From Bacillota bacterium (GTDB lineage Bacteria > Bacillota > Clostridia > Peptostreptococcales > Anaerovoracaceae): DNA of 61,795 bases. The DNA is taken from positions 1-61,795 of the forward strand of contig JAFPZZ010000038.1 in NCBI GenBank assembly GCA_017417045.1, read 5' to 3'. Below are positions 7,347-17,050 of this stretch, one piece after another. The notes below the pieces were generated by a model, which saw only the letters and a program-made list of their open reading frames with translations, was not told the DNA's origin and made no database searches. The first letter of the stretch is position 1. Each line of letters begins with the position of its first letter. The position numbers and the translations under genes were made by a program.

Positions 7347-9635
7347 GTGAACGACAAAAACGGACCCGGAAGAGGTAAAACAGCGCTCGTCTACCTGCTG
7401 ATCTTCGTGGCGGTAGTCGCGCTCGTCAGCAGTTTCCGCGGGATGGGCAGCGCTGCGGCCTCCAGGGAAGAGATCGAATTCTCCGAGTTCATCGACTACC
7501 TGAAAAACGAACAGGTCACAGAGGTATACATAAGCGAGAGCGGCAAATACTACGAAGCCACGCTCAAGAGCGGGGCCTCGATAGTCTCGTACGCGCCGAC
7601 CTCATACGACATGGCCCTCGTCAGCCAGGAGTACATAATGCCCCAGGCTTCCTCGGGCAAGCTCAAGGTGCAGAGCATACAGCCCTCGATACTGTCCAGC
7701 CTCGTCGGATGGATCCCGACCCTGCTGATGTTCGGCTTCCTGATATTCTTCTACTCGAGGATGATGGGCGGCACAGGCAACAGGAACGTCATGAACTTCG
7801 GCCGCTCCAGGGCCGTCATGCAAAAGGACGGCGACAAGAGGGTCACCTTCGCCGACGTGGCGGGGCTCGAGGAGGAGAAGCAGGAGCTCAACGAGATCGT
7901 AGACTTCCTCAAGAATCCTAAGAAATATCTCGAGCTCGGCGCCAGGATCCCCAAGGGCGTCCTGCTCGTAGGCCCCCCGGGAACGGGAAAGACCTATATA
8001 TCCAAGGCCGTCGCGGGAGAGGCGGGAGTGCCCTTCTTCTCCATCTCCGGCTCTGACTTCGTAGAGATGTTCGTCGGCGTAGGCGCGAGCCGCGTGCGCG
8101 ACCTCTTCGCGGACGCCAAGAAGAACGCCCCCTGCATAGTCTTCATCGACGAGATAGACGCCGTCGGCAGGCGCAGAGGCGCCGGCATAGGCGGAGGCAC
8201 CGACGAGCGCGAGCAGACCCTCAACCAGCTGCTCGTCGAGATGGACGGCTTCGGCGTAAACGAGGGCATAATCATCCTCGCCGCCACCAACAGGCCCGAC
8301 GTGCTCGACCCGGCTATCCTCAGGCCCGGGCGCTTTGACCGCGAAGTCACCATAAGCGCGCCCGACGTCAAGGGCAGGGAAGCCGTATTCGAGCTCTACG
8401 CCAAGGGCAAGCCCATCGACAAGAACGTCGACCTCAAGGTCCTCGCAAAGAGGACTCCGGGCTTCACCCCCGCCGATATCGAGAACATGATGAACGAAGC
8501 CGCCCTGCTCACAGCCAGGCGCAACGGCACCATAATCCATATGGACGACCTCGAGGAGGCCATCACCAGGGTCATCGCGGGCCCCAAGAAGAAGAGCCGC
8601 GTGATGAGCGAGAAGGAAAAGAGGCTCACCGCCTTCCACGAGGCGGGGCACGCCGTCGTCTCCAGGTGCATCCCGGGCTACGATCCGGTGCATCAGGTCA
8701 CGATCATGCCGAGAGGCATGGCCGGCGGCTTCACCCTGAACCTCTCCGAAGAGGATAAATTCTACGCCACCAAGAGCGATATGCTCGACGCCATAGCCGT
8801 GCTGCTGGGCGGCCGCGTCGCTGAGAGCCTCAAGCTCGACGACATAAGCACCGGCGCCAGCAACGACCTCGAGAGAGCTACCAAGATAGCCCACGACATG
8901 GTCACAAAGTACGGAATGACCGACGCCATAGGCCCCGTCAACTACAGCGACGCCGACGAGGTCTTCCTCGGAAGGGATTTCACCTCCAAGCAGAACTTCT
9001 CCGAGGACCTCGCGTCAAGGATAGACCAGGAGGTCCGCAGGATACTCGACGAGCAGTACGAGAGGACGGCTTCCATACTCAGGGAGAATTCGGACAGGCT
9101 CGACGATATAGCCAACGCCCTGCTCGAGCTCGAGACCCTCGATGGAGAGCAGTTCGAGGAGATCTTCACCGGCGCCAAGACCATAGACGACGTCAAGGGC
9201 GAGATGGAGGTCGAGGCCAAGGCCCGCGAGAGAAAGGAAAAGATCGAGGCCAAGGCCAGGGCCGACAGGGAGGCCGAGGAGGCCAGACAGGCGGAGCTCG
9301 CAGCCATTCAGCAGCAGGCTCAGGCCGCTCCCCGCAGGACGACCCAGAGCGCGAGCCGCGTCATAGTCACCGGCAGCGACGGCCGCCCCATGATAAAGGA
9401 CCTGAGGGAGCCGGAAAAGGCGCCAGCGGAGGCCGAAAATATACTTGTGAAGACCGAAAAAGTGCCTTCGGAGGCCGACACGATACCTGCGGAGGCCGAA
9501 AAGGTACCTGCAGAGGCCGAAGCTGAGCAGCCCACGAACGGACCCGCCATAGAGGAAGCGCCGGAGCCCGAGGCCGCAGAAGAGTTCGCCCCCGACGACC
9601 TCGCTTCCGAAGAGGATGGGCCAGAGGCAAAATAA
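7347..9635 (+). CDS. ftsH: ATP-dependent zinc metalloprotease FtsH
   Basis: A 762-residue membrane AAA+ protease that extracts and degrades membrane and regulatory proteins. Two membrane segments (about 10-27 and 112-132) flank an external domain. Walker A GPPGTGKT, Walker [10 protein letters not shown], the second region of homology (RPGRFDREV) and the zinc site HEAGH follow. The C-terminal 150 residues are an unusual Ala/Glu/Pro-rich tail with repeats of the AEAEKVP type. The start is GTG, chosen because GGAGG lies 10 bases upstream; no ATG fits. Confidence 0.96.
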   Translation: MNDKNGPGRGKTALVYLLIFVAVVALVSSFRGMGSAAASREEIEFSEFIDYLKNEQVTEVYISESGKYYEATLKSGASIVSYAPTSYDMALVSQEYIMPQASSGKLKVQSIQPSILSSLVGWIPTLLMFGFLIFFYSRMMGGTGNRNVMNFGRSRAVMQKDGDKRVTFADVAGLEEEKQELNEIVDFLKNPKKYLELGARIPKGVLLVGPPGTGKTYISKAVAGEAGVPFFSISGSDFVEMFVGVGASRVRDLFADAKKNAPCIVFIDEIDAVGRRRGAGIGGGTDEREQTLNQLLVEMDGFGVNEGIIILAATNRPDVLDPAILRPGRFDREVTISAPDVKGREAVFELYAKGKPIDKNVDLKVLAKRTPGFTPADIENMMNEAALLTARRNGTIIHMDDLEEAITRVIAGPKKKSRVMSEKEKRLTAFHEAGHAVVSRCIPGYDPVHQVTIMPRGMAGGFTLNLSEEDKFYATKSDMLDAIAVLLGGRVAESLKLDDISTGASNDLERATKIAHDMVTKYGMTDAIGPVNYSDADEVFLGRDFTSKQNFSEDLASRIDQEVRRILDEQYERTASILRENSDRLDDIANALLELETLDGEQFEEIFTGAKTIDDVKGEMEVEAKARERKEKIEAKARADREAEEARQAELAAIQQQAQAAPRRTTQSASRVIVTGSDGRPMIKDLREPEKAPAEAENILVKTEKVPSEADTIPAEAEKVPAEAEAEQPTNGPAIEEAPEPEAAEEFAPDDLASEEDGPEAK

Positions 9636-9707
9636 TACGCCAAATCGCACATTTGGATATATAAACACATCGACATCTAAGATCTAAATCTGAAAAGAGA
9701 CAGAGAA

Positions 9708-10892
9708 ATGGACAGCTTTTCCAACAACCTCATCAGCAACACCGTCTATCACCTGCTCAACTTCGAGAAGTACTCGAGCTTTCCCGCGGCGCTCTACGGC
9801 GCGGCTGAGAGCAACAACTTCCAGGTAGTGCTCTTCACGAAGGAATTCAACGTGGCCGTCATCGCGGAGACCCGCCATGACACCACCGTGGGAGACCTCA
9901 TCAACGCCTTCCTCAATTCCGAGGAAAAGAACGAGCAGAGCATCAGCTTCGGCAACGGCATGCGCTTCAGCTATTGGCGCACTATCGATATGGACTCCGA
10001 GAAGTATCATCTCGCGCTGATAGACAACGATGGCCAGTTCAGCCAGGACGACCTCGGCAAGATCTCCGAGATCATAGAGCTCTCAATGAGAATGTGGAAC
10101 TACAAGCCCGAGCGCGACATCGCCGGCGAATTCGTCAGAGCGGTCCGCAGGGGCAACAGGAGCCTTGCCTACACCCTTCTCGAGGAGATGGGGCTGGAGG
10201 AAAAAGAGCTCGACGTAGCCTTCTACCTCCCCGGCCCTCTGGCGGAGGGCAGCCTTGAAGCCATCATAGAGTTCGAGACCAAATATGAGCTCAGGACCCT
10301 TAAGCTGAGCGATCAGGACGGAGTCGCGGGCGTGGTCATGAAGCCTTCCGGCAACGTAGAGTTCAAGGAAGAGGAATGGCATTGCCTGCTCAAGCAGATC
10401 TGCTGCAAGGCAAACAGCAAGGCCTTCTACATAGACAGCCTCGAATCTGTGGAGAACCTCTGCAGGGCCTTCCAGGAGATCAGCGAGACCGAGGCCTTCA
10501 TACAGTACATCTTCCCGCACCGCTTCTCCTTCAGCAAATACGAGATAGCGCTCGCCTCCAACGTCGTGTCCATCACGGCCGAGAGCGGCAACATCAAGCG
10601 CAACTACACCGATCTTATCAAGCCGCTCATGGGCGGCTCCGAGGGCAAGGGCAGACAGCTCATCGAGACGCTCGAGACCTTCGTCCTCGACGCCGGCCTT
10701 TCCACCGCGAAGACCGCCAGGATCATGGAGATCCACGCGAACACGGTGCAGTACAGGCTGAAGAAGATCAAGGAGATCATCGGGGTGGATATCAGCTCCC
10801 CGACCAAGATCCCCGGACTCATGATAGCTCTTTCGATCGCGAGGATAGAGAGGGCGGCGAAGATCAGCGAGAGAAATGTCCGCGTCAGATAG
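9708..10892 (+). CDS. PucR/CdaR-type transcriptional regulator
   Basis: A 394-residue protein. The last 60 residues form the PucR C-terminal helix-turn-helix (STAKTARIMEIHANTVQYRL then KKIKEIIGVD), where the HxNTVxYRL signature is characteristic. The N-terminal 300 residues are an unclassified sensor region without membrane segments. Relatives control purine, sugar-acid or amino-acid catabolism. The target is unknown; nothing next to it is an obvious catabolic operon. The stop overlaps the dus gene by 17 bp, implying co-expression. Confidence 0.8.
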   Translation: MDSFSNNLISNTVYHLLNFEKYSSFPAALYGAAESNNFQVVLFTKEFNVAVIAETRHDTTVGDLINAFLNSEEKNEQSISFGNGMRFSYWRTIDMDSEKYHLALIDNDGQFSQDDLGKISEIIELSMRMWNYKPERDIAGEFVRAVRRGNRSLAYTLLEEMGLEEKELDVAFYLPGPLAEGSLEAIIEFETKYELRTLKLSDQDGVAGVVMKPSGNVEFKEEEWHCLLKQICCKANSKAFYIDSLESVENLCRAFQEISETEAFIQYIFPHRFSFSKYEIALASNVVSITAESGNIKRNYTDLIKPLMGGSEGKGRQLIETLETFVLDAGLSTAKTARIMEIHANTVQYRLKKIKEIIGVDISSPTKIPGLMIALSIARIERAAKISERNVRVR

Positions 10893-11874
10893 CGCGGGCA
10901 GCTTCGCGGAGCTTCTCGGGACCCTCAGATCGCCCTTCTTCTTAGCGCCCCTCGCGGGCTTTTCGGATTCGGCCTTCAGGTATATATGCTCCATGCACGG
11001 CGCGGCCCTCTGCTATACCGATATGCTCAGCGCCAAGGGCCTGTACTACGGGAGCCCGGGCTCCGAAGCTATACTTAAGCGAAGGGAAGGCGAGGCCCCG
11101 CTGGTCATTCAGCTCTTCGGCAGCGAGCCGGAGATGATGTCCTTCGCGGCCGGCAGGCTAAAGGATCTTCCGAACGTGGCCATAGACATCAACATGGGCT
11201 GTCCGGTGCCCAAGGTCGTTAAAAACGGTGAGGGTTCGGCCCTGCTTAACGATCCAGCTCTGGCGGCCGAATGCGTGAGCGCCGCCGCGGAAACCGCGGG
11301 CAAGCCCGTAACGGTCAAGATGCGCAGATCCTTCACCGACAAGGGCATCGGAGCGACCTTCGATCCGGCGGAGTTCGCCTTCAGGATGCAGGAGGCCGGA
11401 GCTTCCGCAATATGCGTCCACGGCAGGAGCCGCGAGCAATATTACAGCGGCAAGGCTGACTGGCGGTCGATCAAACTCGTTAAGGAAGCAGTGAGCGTTC
11501 CCGTCATAGGAAACGGCGACGTCTTCTCGGCGGAGGACGGACTCAGGCTGATGCGCGAGACAGGCTGCGACGCTGTGATGGTGGCCAGAGGAGCCATGGG
11601 CGACCCCTGGATATTCGGGGAGCTCGAGGCCGCGCTCAGGGGAGAGGAGATCCCAAAGCGTCCCGAGCCGGGCGAGATCGTGGAGACGGTCAAGCTGCAC
11701 TACAGGCTGCTCGCTGAGGACAAGGGCGAATACACCGCCCTGCGGGAGATGCGAAAGCACGCGTCCTACTATACCAAGGGCCTCAGAGGAGCCTCCGAGC
11801 TCAGAGGGCGCATAAATAAGGCAGTTACCGAGGAGGAATTCATGGACATCCTCGGATATATAAACAGGCAATAA
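10876..11874 (+). CDS. dus: tRNA-dihydrouridine synthase
   Basis: A 332-residue FMN enzyme that reduces uridines in the tRNA D-loop. Signatures are FLAPLAGFSDSAFR near the N-terminus, the catalytic NMGCPVPKVVKNGEGSALL motif, ICVHGRSREQYYSG and the FMN-phosphate loop PVIGNGDVFSAEDGLRL. The start ATG lies inside the end of the regulator gene. A 23-bp gap leads to greA, and dus-greA-lysS is a conserved Firmicute order. Confidence 0.94.
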   Translation: MSASDSAGSFAELLGTLRSPFFLAPLAGFSDSAFRYICSMHGAALCYTDMLSAKGLYYGSPGSEAILKRREGEAPLVIQLFGSEPEMMSFAAGRLKDLPNVAIDINMGCPVPKVVKNGEGSALLNDPALAAECVSAAAETAGKPVTVKMRRSFTDKGIGATFDPAEFAFRMQEAGASAICVHGRSREQYYSGKADWRSIKLVKEAVSVPVIGNGDVFSAEDGLRLMRETGCDAVMVARGAMGDPWIFGELEAALRGEEIPKRPEPGEIVETVKLHYRLLAEDKGEYTALREMRKHASYYTKGLRGASELRGRINKAVTEEEFMDILGYINRQ

Positions 11875-11897
11875 CTACGAAAGCAGGAGAAATAAAA

Positions 11898-12371
11898 ATG
11901 AACGAAGAGATCTTACTTACTCAGGACGGTTACGACAAACTTGTTGAAGAACACGACTACCTCGTCTCCGTGCGCAGGGAGGAAGTGTCCAGGCATCTGA
12001 AGGAAGCCAAATCCTATGGAGACCTTTCCGAGAACGCCGAATACGACGCCGCCAAGGACGAGCAGGCAGAGCTCGAGGACAGGATCCAGAAGCTCGAGGT
12101 CATGATCAGGAACGCCAGGGTCGTCACCGAAGACGAGCTCACCGGCGAGCACGTCAACCTCGGCATCACCGTAGGCATAAGAGATAAGCACACCGGCGAG
12201 GAGTTCACCTACACCATCGTCGGCGTAGCCACCGCCGACCCCCTCAACGACCTGATCTCCAACGAATCTCCCCTCGGCAAGGCCCTCATGGGCAAGATGG
12301 TCGGAGACGTCGTGGAGGTATCCGTCGAAGACGGCGTCCTCGTATACGAGATCATCAGCATAAACAAATAG
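11898..12371 (+). CDS. greA: Transcription elongation factor GreA
   Basis: 157 residues, standard length. It has an N-terminal antiparallel coiled coil carrying the acidic tip (LSENAEYDAAKDEQAELE) and a C-terminal FKBP-like domain (from about residue 80, ending DGVLVYEIISINK). It enters the RNA polymerase secondary channel and triggers transcript cleavage in backtracked complexes. The start follows CAGGAGAAATAAAA. It sits 18 bp before lysS in the same operon. Confidence 0.96.
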   Translation: MNEEILLTQDGYDKLVEEHDYLVSVRREEVSRHLKEAKSYGDLSENAEYDAAKDEQAELEDRIQKLEVMIRNARVVTEDELTGEHVNLGITVGIRDKHTGEEFTYTIVGVATADPLNDLISNESPLGKALMGKMVGDVVEVSVEDGVLVYEIISINK

Positions 12372-12389
12372 CTATCACAGGAGTTTACC

Positions 12390-14285
12390 ATGGCAGAAGA
12401 ACAGGTCATCGACCTTACAGAACAGTACCTCATCAGAAAAGACAAGCTCGCCAGGCTCAAGGAAGAAGGGCATGACCCCTATACCATCACCAAGTTTACG
12501 CAGGACGCCTTCTCCGCCGACATCGCCGAAGAGTTCAAGGATCTCCCGGCTGAAGCCGAATCCGGAAAGACCGTCTCCCTCGCGGGCAGGCTCATGACCA
12601 AGAGGATCATGGGCAAGGCCAGCTTCGCGCATCTCAGGGACGATAAGGGCGACATCCAGATCTACGTGCGCCGCGACGAGCTCGGCGACGAGGCCTACGC
12701 GGCCTTCAAGAAGCTCGACCTCGGCGACATCATAGGCCTCACCGGCGAGGTATTCCGCACCAAGACAGGCGAGCTCTCGGTAAGGGCTCACGAGCTCACG
12801 CTGCTCTCCAAGGGCCTGCGCCCCCTGCCCGACAAGTGGCACGGCCTAACCGACACTGAGCTGCGCTACCGCCAGCGCTACGTCGACCTCATCATGAATC
12901 CCGAGGTCAAGGAGACCTTCATCAAGCGCACCAAGATCATGAACGGCATACGCTCCTTCATGAACGAGCGCGGCTACCTCGAGGTCGAGACCCCGATACT
13001 AACCCCGTTCGAGATCGGCGCCGCCGCGAGGCCCTTCACCACCCACCACAACACCCTCGATATGGACATGGTGCTCCGCATCGAGACCGAGCTCTACCTC
13101 AAGAGGCTCATCGTGGGCGGAATCGATAGGGTCTACGAGATAGGCAGGATCTTCCGCAACGAGGGCATGGACCCGCGCCACAACCCCGAGTTCACCTCGA
13201 TAGAGCTGTACCAGGCTTACGCCGACTTCCACGACATGATGGATCTCGTGGAGGATCTCTTCAAGCGCCTTGCGGACGAGGTCTGCGGCACCAGGAAGAT
13301 CCCCTACGGAGATAAGGAGATCGACTTCGACAACTGGTCTCGCCTCACCATGAAGGAAGCCGTCAAGAAGTATTCCGGCGTCGACTTCGACGACTGGAAG
13401 AGCGACGAGGACGCCATAGCCTGCGCGGCCGAGCACCACGTCGAGCTCCCCGAGGTCCCGAGCCGCGGAGCCATCCTGGCCGAGTTCTTCGACGCCTACG
13501 TCGAGGACAAGCTCGTACAGCCCACCTTCATATACGATTACCCCGTCGAGATCAGCCCCCTCGCAAAGAGGAAGCCGGACGATCCCGAGTTCACCGAGCG
13601 CTTCGAGTTCTTCATCAACTGCATGGAATTCGGCAACGCCTTCTCCGAGCTCAACGATCCCATAGACCAGAGGGGACGCTTCGAGCGCCAGGTCGCCGAG
13701 CGCAAGGCTCTCGAGCCGGACTGCAAGGCTCAGGTCGACTACGACTTCATCAACGCCCTCGAATACGGCATGCCCCCGACGGGCGGCCTCGGCATAGGCG
13801 TCGACAGGCTCGTAATGCTGCTGACCAACAGTCAGAGCATCAGGGACGTTCTGCTCTTTCCCACGATGCGCCCCGAAGGCGTATCCGAGAAGAAGGCTCC
13901 CGAGAAGATCGATCTCTCCAAGGTCAGGATCGAGCCGCTCTTCAGCGAATACGTCGACTTCGAGACCTTCAGCAAGTGCGACTTCCGCGCCGTCAAGGTC
14001 AAGTCCTGCGAGGCCGTCAAGAAGTCCGAAAAGCTACTCAAGTTCGTGCTCGACGACGGCACGGGCGAGGACCGCGTGATCCTCTCCGGCATCCACAAGT
14101 TCTACGAGCCGGACGAGCTGATCGGCAAGACGCTCATCGCCATAGTCAACCTCCCGCCCAGAAAGATGATGGGCATGGAGTCCAACGGAATGCTGCTCTC
14201 CGCCGTCAACGAGTACGACGGCGAGGAGATGCTGAACCTGCTCATAGCGGACGACCGCATCCCCGCGGGCGCGAAGCTGAACTAG
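12390..14285 (+). CDS. lysS: Lysine--tRNA ligase with C-terminal Trbp111-like domain
   Basis: A 631-residue class II synthetase; usual bacterial LysRS is about 490-505 residues. The N-terminal OB fold (about 60-150), motif 1, motif 2 (RIFRNEGMDPRHNPEFT) and motif 3 (GLGIGVDRLVMLL) are intact, and LysRS proper ends at VLLFPTMRPEG. After a linker, about 110 extra residues form an OB fold of the Trbp111/EMAP type (KLLKFVLDDG, IVNLPPRKMMGMESNGMLL). The same motif ends MetRS in this window. This domain probably raises tRNA affinity. Confidence 0.95.
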   Translation: MAEEQVIDLTEQYLIRKDKLARLKEEGHDPYTITKFTQDAFSADIAEEFKDLPAEAESGKTVSLAGRLMTKRIMGKASFAHLRDDKGDIQIYVRRDELGDEAYAAFKKLDLGDIIGLTGEVFRTKTGELSVRAHELTLLSKGLRPLPDKWHGLTDTELRYRQRYVDLIMNPEVKETFIKRTKIMNGIRSFMNERGYLEVETPILTPFEIGAAARPFTTHHNTLDMDMVLRIETELYLKRLIVGGIDRVYEIGRIFRNEGMDPRHNPEFTSIELYQAYADFHDMMDLVEDLFKRLADEVCGTRKIPYGDKEIDFDNWSRLTMKEAVKKYSGVDFDDWKSDEDAIACAAEHHVELPEVPSRGAILAEFFDAYVEDKLVQPTFIYDYPVEISPLAKRKPDDPEFTERFEFFINCMEFGNAFSELNDPIDQRGRFERQVAERKALEPDCKAQVDYDFINALEYGMPPTGGLGIGVDRLVMLLTNSQSIRDVLLFPTMRPEGVSEKKAPEKIDLSKVRIEPLFSEYVDFETFSKCDFRAVKVKSCEAVKKSEKLLKFVLDDGTGEDRVILSGIHKFYEPDELIGKTLIAIVNLPPRKMMGMESNGMLLSAVNEYDGEEMLNLLIADDRIPAGAKLN

Positions 14286-14305
14286 CATATCCATCGATAA
14301 CGAAC

Positions 14306-14336
14306 GGGCCTGCCGCTGCAACGCGGCGGGCCCTTC
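14306..14336 (+). terminator. Terminator after lysS
   Basis: An 11-bp stem (GGGCCTGCCGC with GCGGCGGGCCC, one G-T pair) and a 6-nt loop, followed by TTCTGAT. It closes the dus-greA-lysS operon 20 bp past the stop. Confidence 0.7.
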
Positions 14337-14366
14337 TGATAGAAGTCGCTGAGAAAGGAGCGAAAA

Positions 14367-14918
14367 ATGACCGATCTCAAAGACATGGACCTGAAGGTCT
14401 TCGACCTGTTCAAGAATCGCTGGGCTCTGGCGACTGCCGGCAGTCCGGAGCGCTTCAACTCCTGCACCATAGGCTGGGGCAGCCTCGGCACGCTCTGGGC
14501 CACCAAGGGCAGGAGCGGCGAAGCCGTTACCGTCTACCTCCATCCGAGCCGCTACACCTGCGCATTTTTCAAGGAAAACGACTTCTTCACAGTCAGCTTC
14601 TTCCCAGAGGAATACAAAAAGGCGCTCGGCTACATGGGCTCGCATTCCGGCAGGGACGGCGACAAGCCTTCGGCCTGCGGGCTGACGCCCAAGGAGATAT
14701 GCTCCGGCAACGCAGCCGGCGTCACCTACGAGGAAGCTGAGCTGACCTTCCTCTGCCGCAAGCTCTACCAACATCCCTTCGCGAAGGGCGATCTCGCCGC
14801 TGATATTCAGGATTATTACGCGAACGCCCCCAAGGCCTTCCCGCCGGATGCGGACGGTCAGTGGCAGCCGCACTGGATGTTCATCGGGGAGATAGTCGGC
14901 CTGGAGGACAGGCGCTAG
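14367..14918 (+). CDS. Flavin reductase-like protein (FMN-binding split barrel)
   Basis: A 183-residue flavin reductase-family protein. The N-terminal NRWALATAGSPERFNSCTIG and TVYLHPSRYTCAFFKEND segments match the flavin-binding barrel of anaerobe flavoredoxin-like proteins, and FTVSFFPEEYKKAL continues the fold. It probably binds FMN and carries electrons. The partner is unknown, although a ferredoxin-type aldo/keto reductase lies downstream. The start follows AAAGGAGCGAAAA. Confidence 0.82.
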   Translation: MTDLKDMDLKVFDLFKNRWALATAGSPERFNSCTIGWGSLGTLWATKGRSGEAVTVYLHPSRYTCAFFKENDFFTVSFFPEEYKKALGYMGSHSGRDGDKPSACGLTPKEICSGNAAGVTYEEAELTFLCRKLYQHPFAKGDLAADIQDYYANAPKAFPPDADGQWQPHWMFIGEIVGLEDRR

Positions 14919-14924
14919 CGCCTG
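14909..14924. repeat. 16-bp perfect palindrome containing a stop codon
   Basis: CAGGCGCTAGCGCCTG spans the TAG stop of the flavin reductase gene. No T-run follows. It may be incidental or a short hairpin that protects the mRNA end. Confidence 0.4.
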
Positions 14925-15116
14925 GCGGCGTTCCAGACACACAGGCGCGGCAAGCGCCGAGCGAAGACCCTCAGACACATCGTTGCCGGCCGTGCGCCCT
15001 GCAGCGCCAAAAATTATATACCCGCGGAATGAGCGCCCGTCGCCCCTCCGCATACCACGCCATATCAGTTATTCACAGGATGATCAGGCACAAGCCTGAA
15101 AGAATGGGAGGAAACC

Positions 15117-16301
15117 ATGATCTACAACGAATTCCAGGGCATGAACCTTTCCCGCCTCGGCTTCGGGTGCATGCGCTTCGCTATGGATCCCGCCACCGGC
15201 GAGATCGACCAGGCGAAGGTCGACGCGATGTTCGACCTTGCCATAGCAGGCGGCGTCAACTATTTCGACACGGCCTACCCCTACCTCGACGGCAAGTCCG
15301 AGCTCGCGATGGCCAAGGCGCTTTCCCGCTATCCGAGGGACAGCTATTACATCGCGGATAAGTTCCCCGGGCATTCCCTGCCCGGCCCCGTGGACAATAT
15401 CGCGCTCTTCAACATCTCGCTGAAGAAGTGCGGCGTCGAGTACTTCGATTTCTATCTGCTGCACAACATCACCGAGTGGTCGGTCAAGATCTACGAGAGC
15501 CCTGAATACCACATCATCCCCGATGTCCTCAAGATGAAGGAGGAGGGTAAGATCAGGCATCTCGGATTCTCCTTCCACGGCGGTCCGGAGCTTCTGGAAG
15601 AGCTCCTGACGCGCTACGAGGGCATGTTCGAGTTCGTTCAGATCCAGTGCAACTACCTCGACTGGACGCTCCAGGACGCGAAGAAGAAATACGACATCAT
15701 CACGTCCCACGGCCTCGGCGTCTGGGTCATGGAGCCCTGCCGCGGCGGCAAGCTCGCCGTCTTGAACGAAGACGCGCATGCCAGGCTGCAGGCGCTGGAT
15801 CCCGAAAAGAGCGACGCGTCGTACGCCTTCCGCTTCCTGCAGGATCTGCCCGGCGTGAAGATGATACTATCCGGCATGAACGAGGTCTTCCAGGTCGAGG
15901 ACAACCTGAGGACCTTTGAGGCCCACCAGCCGCTCAGCGAAAAGGAGAGGGAGACCCTCTTCGATATCGCCGAGTCCCTCAAGAAGGGCGTCCCCTGCAC
16001 CGGCTGCCGCTACTGCTGCGCCGGCTGCCCGATGGAGCTCAACATCCCCTATCTGCTTGAGTGCTATAACGACTACAAATTCGCGGCCTCAGTGTCCCCG
16101 TCCATGAGGCTCGACGGCCTCGACGACGACAAGAAGCCCGCAAACTGCATAGGCTGCGGCCAGTGCGCCCACGCCTGCCCGCAGGGCATAGACGTTCCCG
16201 CCGCCCTCGCGGAGCTCGCAGAGCTCTACGCCAACGGCCCGAACTGGTCGGTGCAGGCCAGGAGCAGGCACGAAGCCATCAAAAAGGACCTGAAGATGTA
16301 A
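15117..16301 (+). CDS. Aldo/keto reductase with C-terminal 4Fe-4S ferredoxin domain
   Basis: A 394-residue protein. The first 270 residues are an aldo/keto reductase barrel (LGFGCMRFAMD at the N-terminus, NYFDTAYPYLDG with the catalytic Asp and Tyr, LLHNI, IRHLGFSFHG). The end holds two cysteine clusters, CTGCRYCCAGCP (from 293) and CIGCGQCAHACPQG (from 344), enough for iron-sulfur centres. Such fused oxidoreductases are common in anaerobes, with unknown substrates. The start follows GGGAGGAAACC. Confidence 0.9.
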   Translation: MIYNEFQGMNLSRLGFGCMRFAMDPATGEIDQAKVDAMFDLAIAGGVNYFDTAYPYLDGKSELAMAKALSRYPRDSYYIADKFPGHSLPGPVDNIALFNISLKKCGVEYFDFYLLHNITEWSVKIYESPEYHIIPDVLKMKEEGKIRHLGFSFHGGPELLEELLTRYEGMFEFVQIQCNYLDWTLQDAKKKYDIITSHGLGVWVMEPCRGGKLAVLNEDAHARLQALDPEKSDASYAFRFLQDLPGVKMILSGMNEVFQVEDNLRTFEAHQPLSEKERETLFDIAESLKKGVPCTGCRYCCAGCPMELNIPYLLECYNDYKFAASVSPSMRLDGLDDDKKPANCIGCGQCAHACPQGIDVPAALAELAELYANGPNWSVQARSRHEAIKKDLKM

Positions 16302-16333
16302 GGATACGAAGGCCCTTAAGATGTTAGAGCCCA
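16284..16333 (+). repeat. 25-bp duplication across the aldo/keto reductase stop
   Basis: The last codons and TAA of the reductase (from 16284, AAGGACCTGAAGATGTAAGG) are repeated 25 bp later as AAGGCCCTTAAGATGTTAGA, 16 of 20 bases identical. Confidence 0.55.
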
Positions 16334-16372
16334 GTGGCGAGATTCCGGCAGCTTCGATCAAAGACATTGACC

Positions 16373-16777
16373 ATGGATCCCGAAGAAAGATTCGCAAAAA
16401 CATTTATCAAAAAAGAGCGGCGAAAGCGCGTGCTCTATGAGCTGTCCGATCCCGGCAGGAGATACGACGGACTAAGCAGGTTCTGCCACTCGTCCGGAGA
16501 GCTCATAGACCGCAGAAAGCTCGTCATGGAAGGAAGCGGCCTTGAACGCCTTCCTGCGTTCCTCGCTTTCATGAAGACCCATAACGGGCCCTGCACCGTA
16601 ATGTCTCCGGATCCGGGCGTGGACGGTCTCGAGCTGCCCCTTAAAGAAGCAGTGGAAGCGGCAGTCATGAGCTTCGACGCCGTCATCATACTGGGCAAGG
16701 ACTACGCCGTCGTATTCGGAGAATCCGGGCCGGGAGAGCGGGAGAAGTATCTGCTTTCGGCTGAAGCCCGGACATAG
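16373..16777 (+). CDS. Hypothetical protein, 134 residues
   Basis: I do not recognise the family. The protein is soluble, with a basic, helical N-terminus (MDPEERFAKTFIKKERRKRVLYEL), a mid-section with RLPAFLAFMKTHNGPCTVMSP, and a hydrophobic strand VMSFDAVIILGKDYAVVFGE near the end, so it is probably alpha/beta. Codon use matches the neighbours. No good ribosome site precedes the ATG at 16373; a GTG at 16334 would add 13 residues. A terminator follows. Confidence 0.6.
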   Translation: MDPEERFAKTFIKKERRKRVLYELSDPGRRYDGLSRFCHSSGELIDRRKLVMEGSGLERLPAFLAFMKTHNGPCTVMSPDPGVDGLELPLKEAVEAAVMSFDAVIILGKDYAVVFGESGPGEREKYLLSAEART

Positions 16778-16870
16778 GGTCTTAGCGTCCTGCCGAAGCT
16801 GATGACCGCTGGTCATTCTAGGGCACCCTCGGCCCGAACGGGATCATCCTATCAGAATCATAAAACAATA

Positions 16871-16903
16871 AAAGACCGCCTGCGCCGCAGGCGGCCTTTT
16901 TAT
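16871..16903. terminator. Bidirectional terminator between convergent genes
   Basis: An 8-bp stem (CCGCCTGC/GCAGGCGG) with a 3-nt loop has CCTTTTTAT after it on the plus strand and TCTTTTAT on the minus strand. It separates the hypothetical gene (plus) from the MFS gene (minus). Confidence 0.85.
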
Positions 16904-16909
16904 CAGAGG

Positions 16910-17050
16910 AAGCATCCGCGCTGAACGCGGATCTTTATTTCGTAAGCATCCGCGCTAAATGCAGGCCTTTATTTCGTAAGTAGCCGCGCTGAACACAGGC
17001 CTTTTTTATTTCGCAAGCTCCCACGCTGAACGCGCTTCTTTTTTACTTCG
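16910..17050 (+). repeat. Four tandem copies of a 34-37 bp unit
   Basis: Copies at 16910-16943, 16944-16977, 16978-17014 and 17015-17050 share an AAG..CCGCGCTGAAC core and end in TTTATTTCG. The first contains a CCGCG-ctgaa-CGCGG hairpin followed by a T-rich tract. The last copy includes the MFS stop codon and its final bases of coding sequence, so the array extends out of the gene end. Confidence 0.75.

Noticed and set aside
16910..17050. CRISPR array
   Set aside because: Units are directly adjacent without unique spacers, are imperfect and number only four; no cas gene is nearby.
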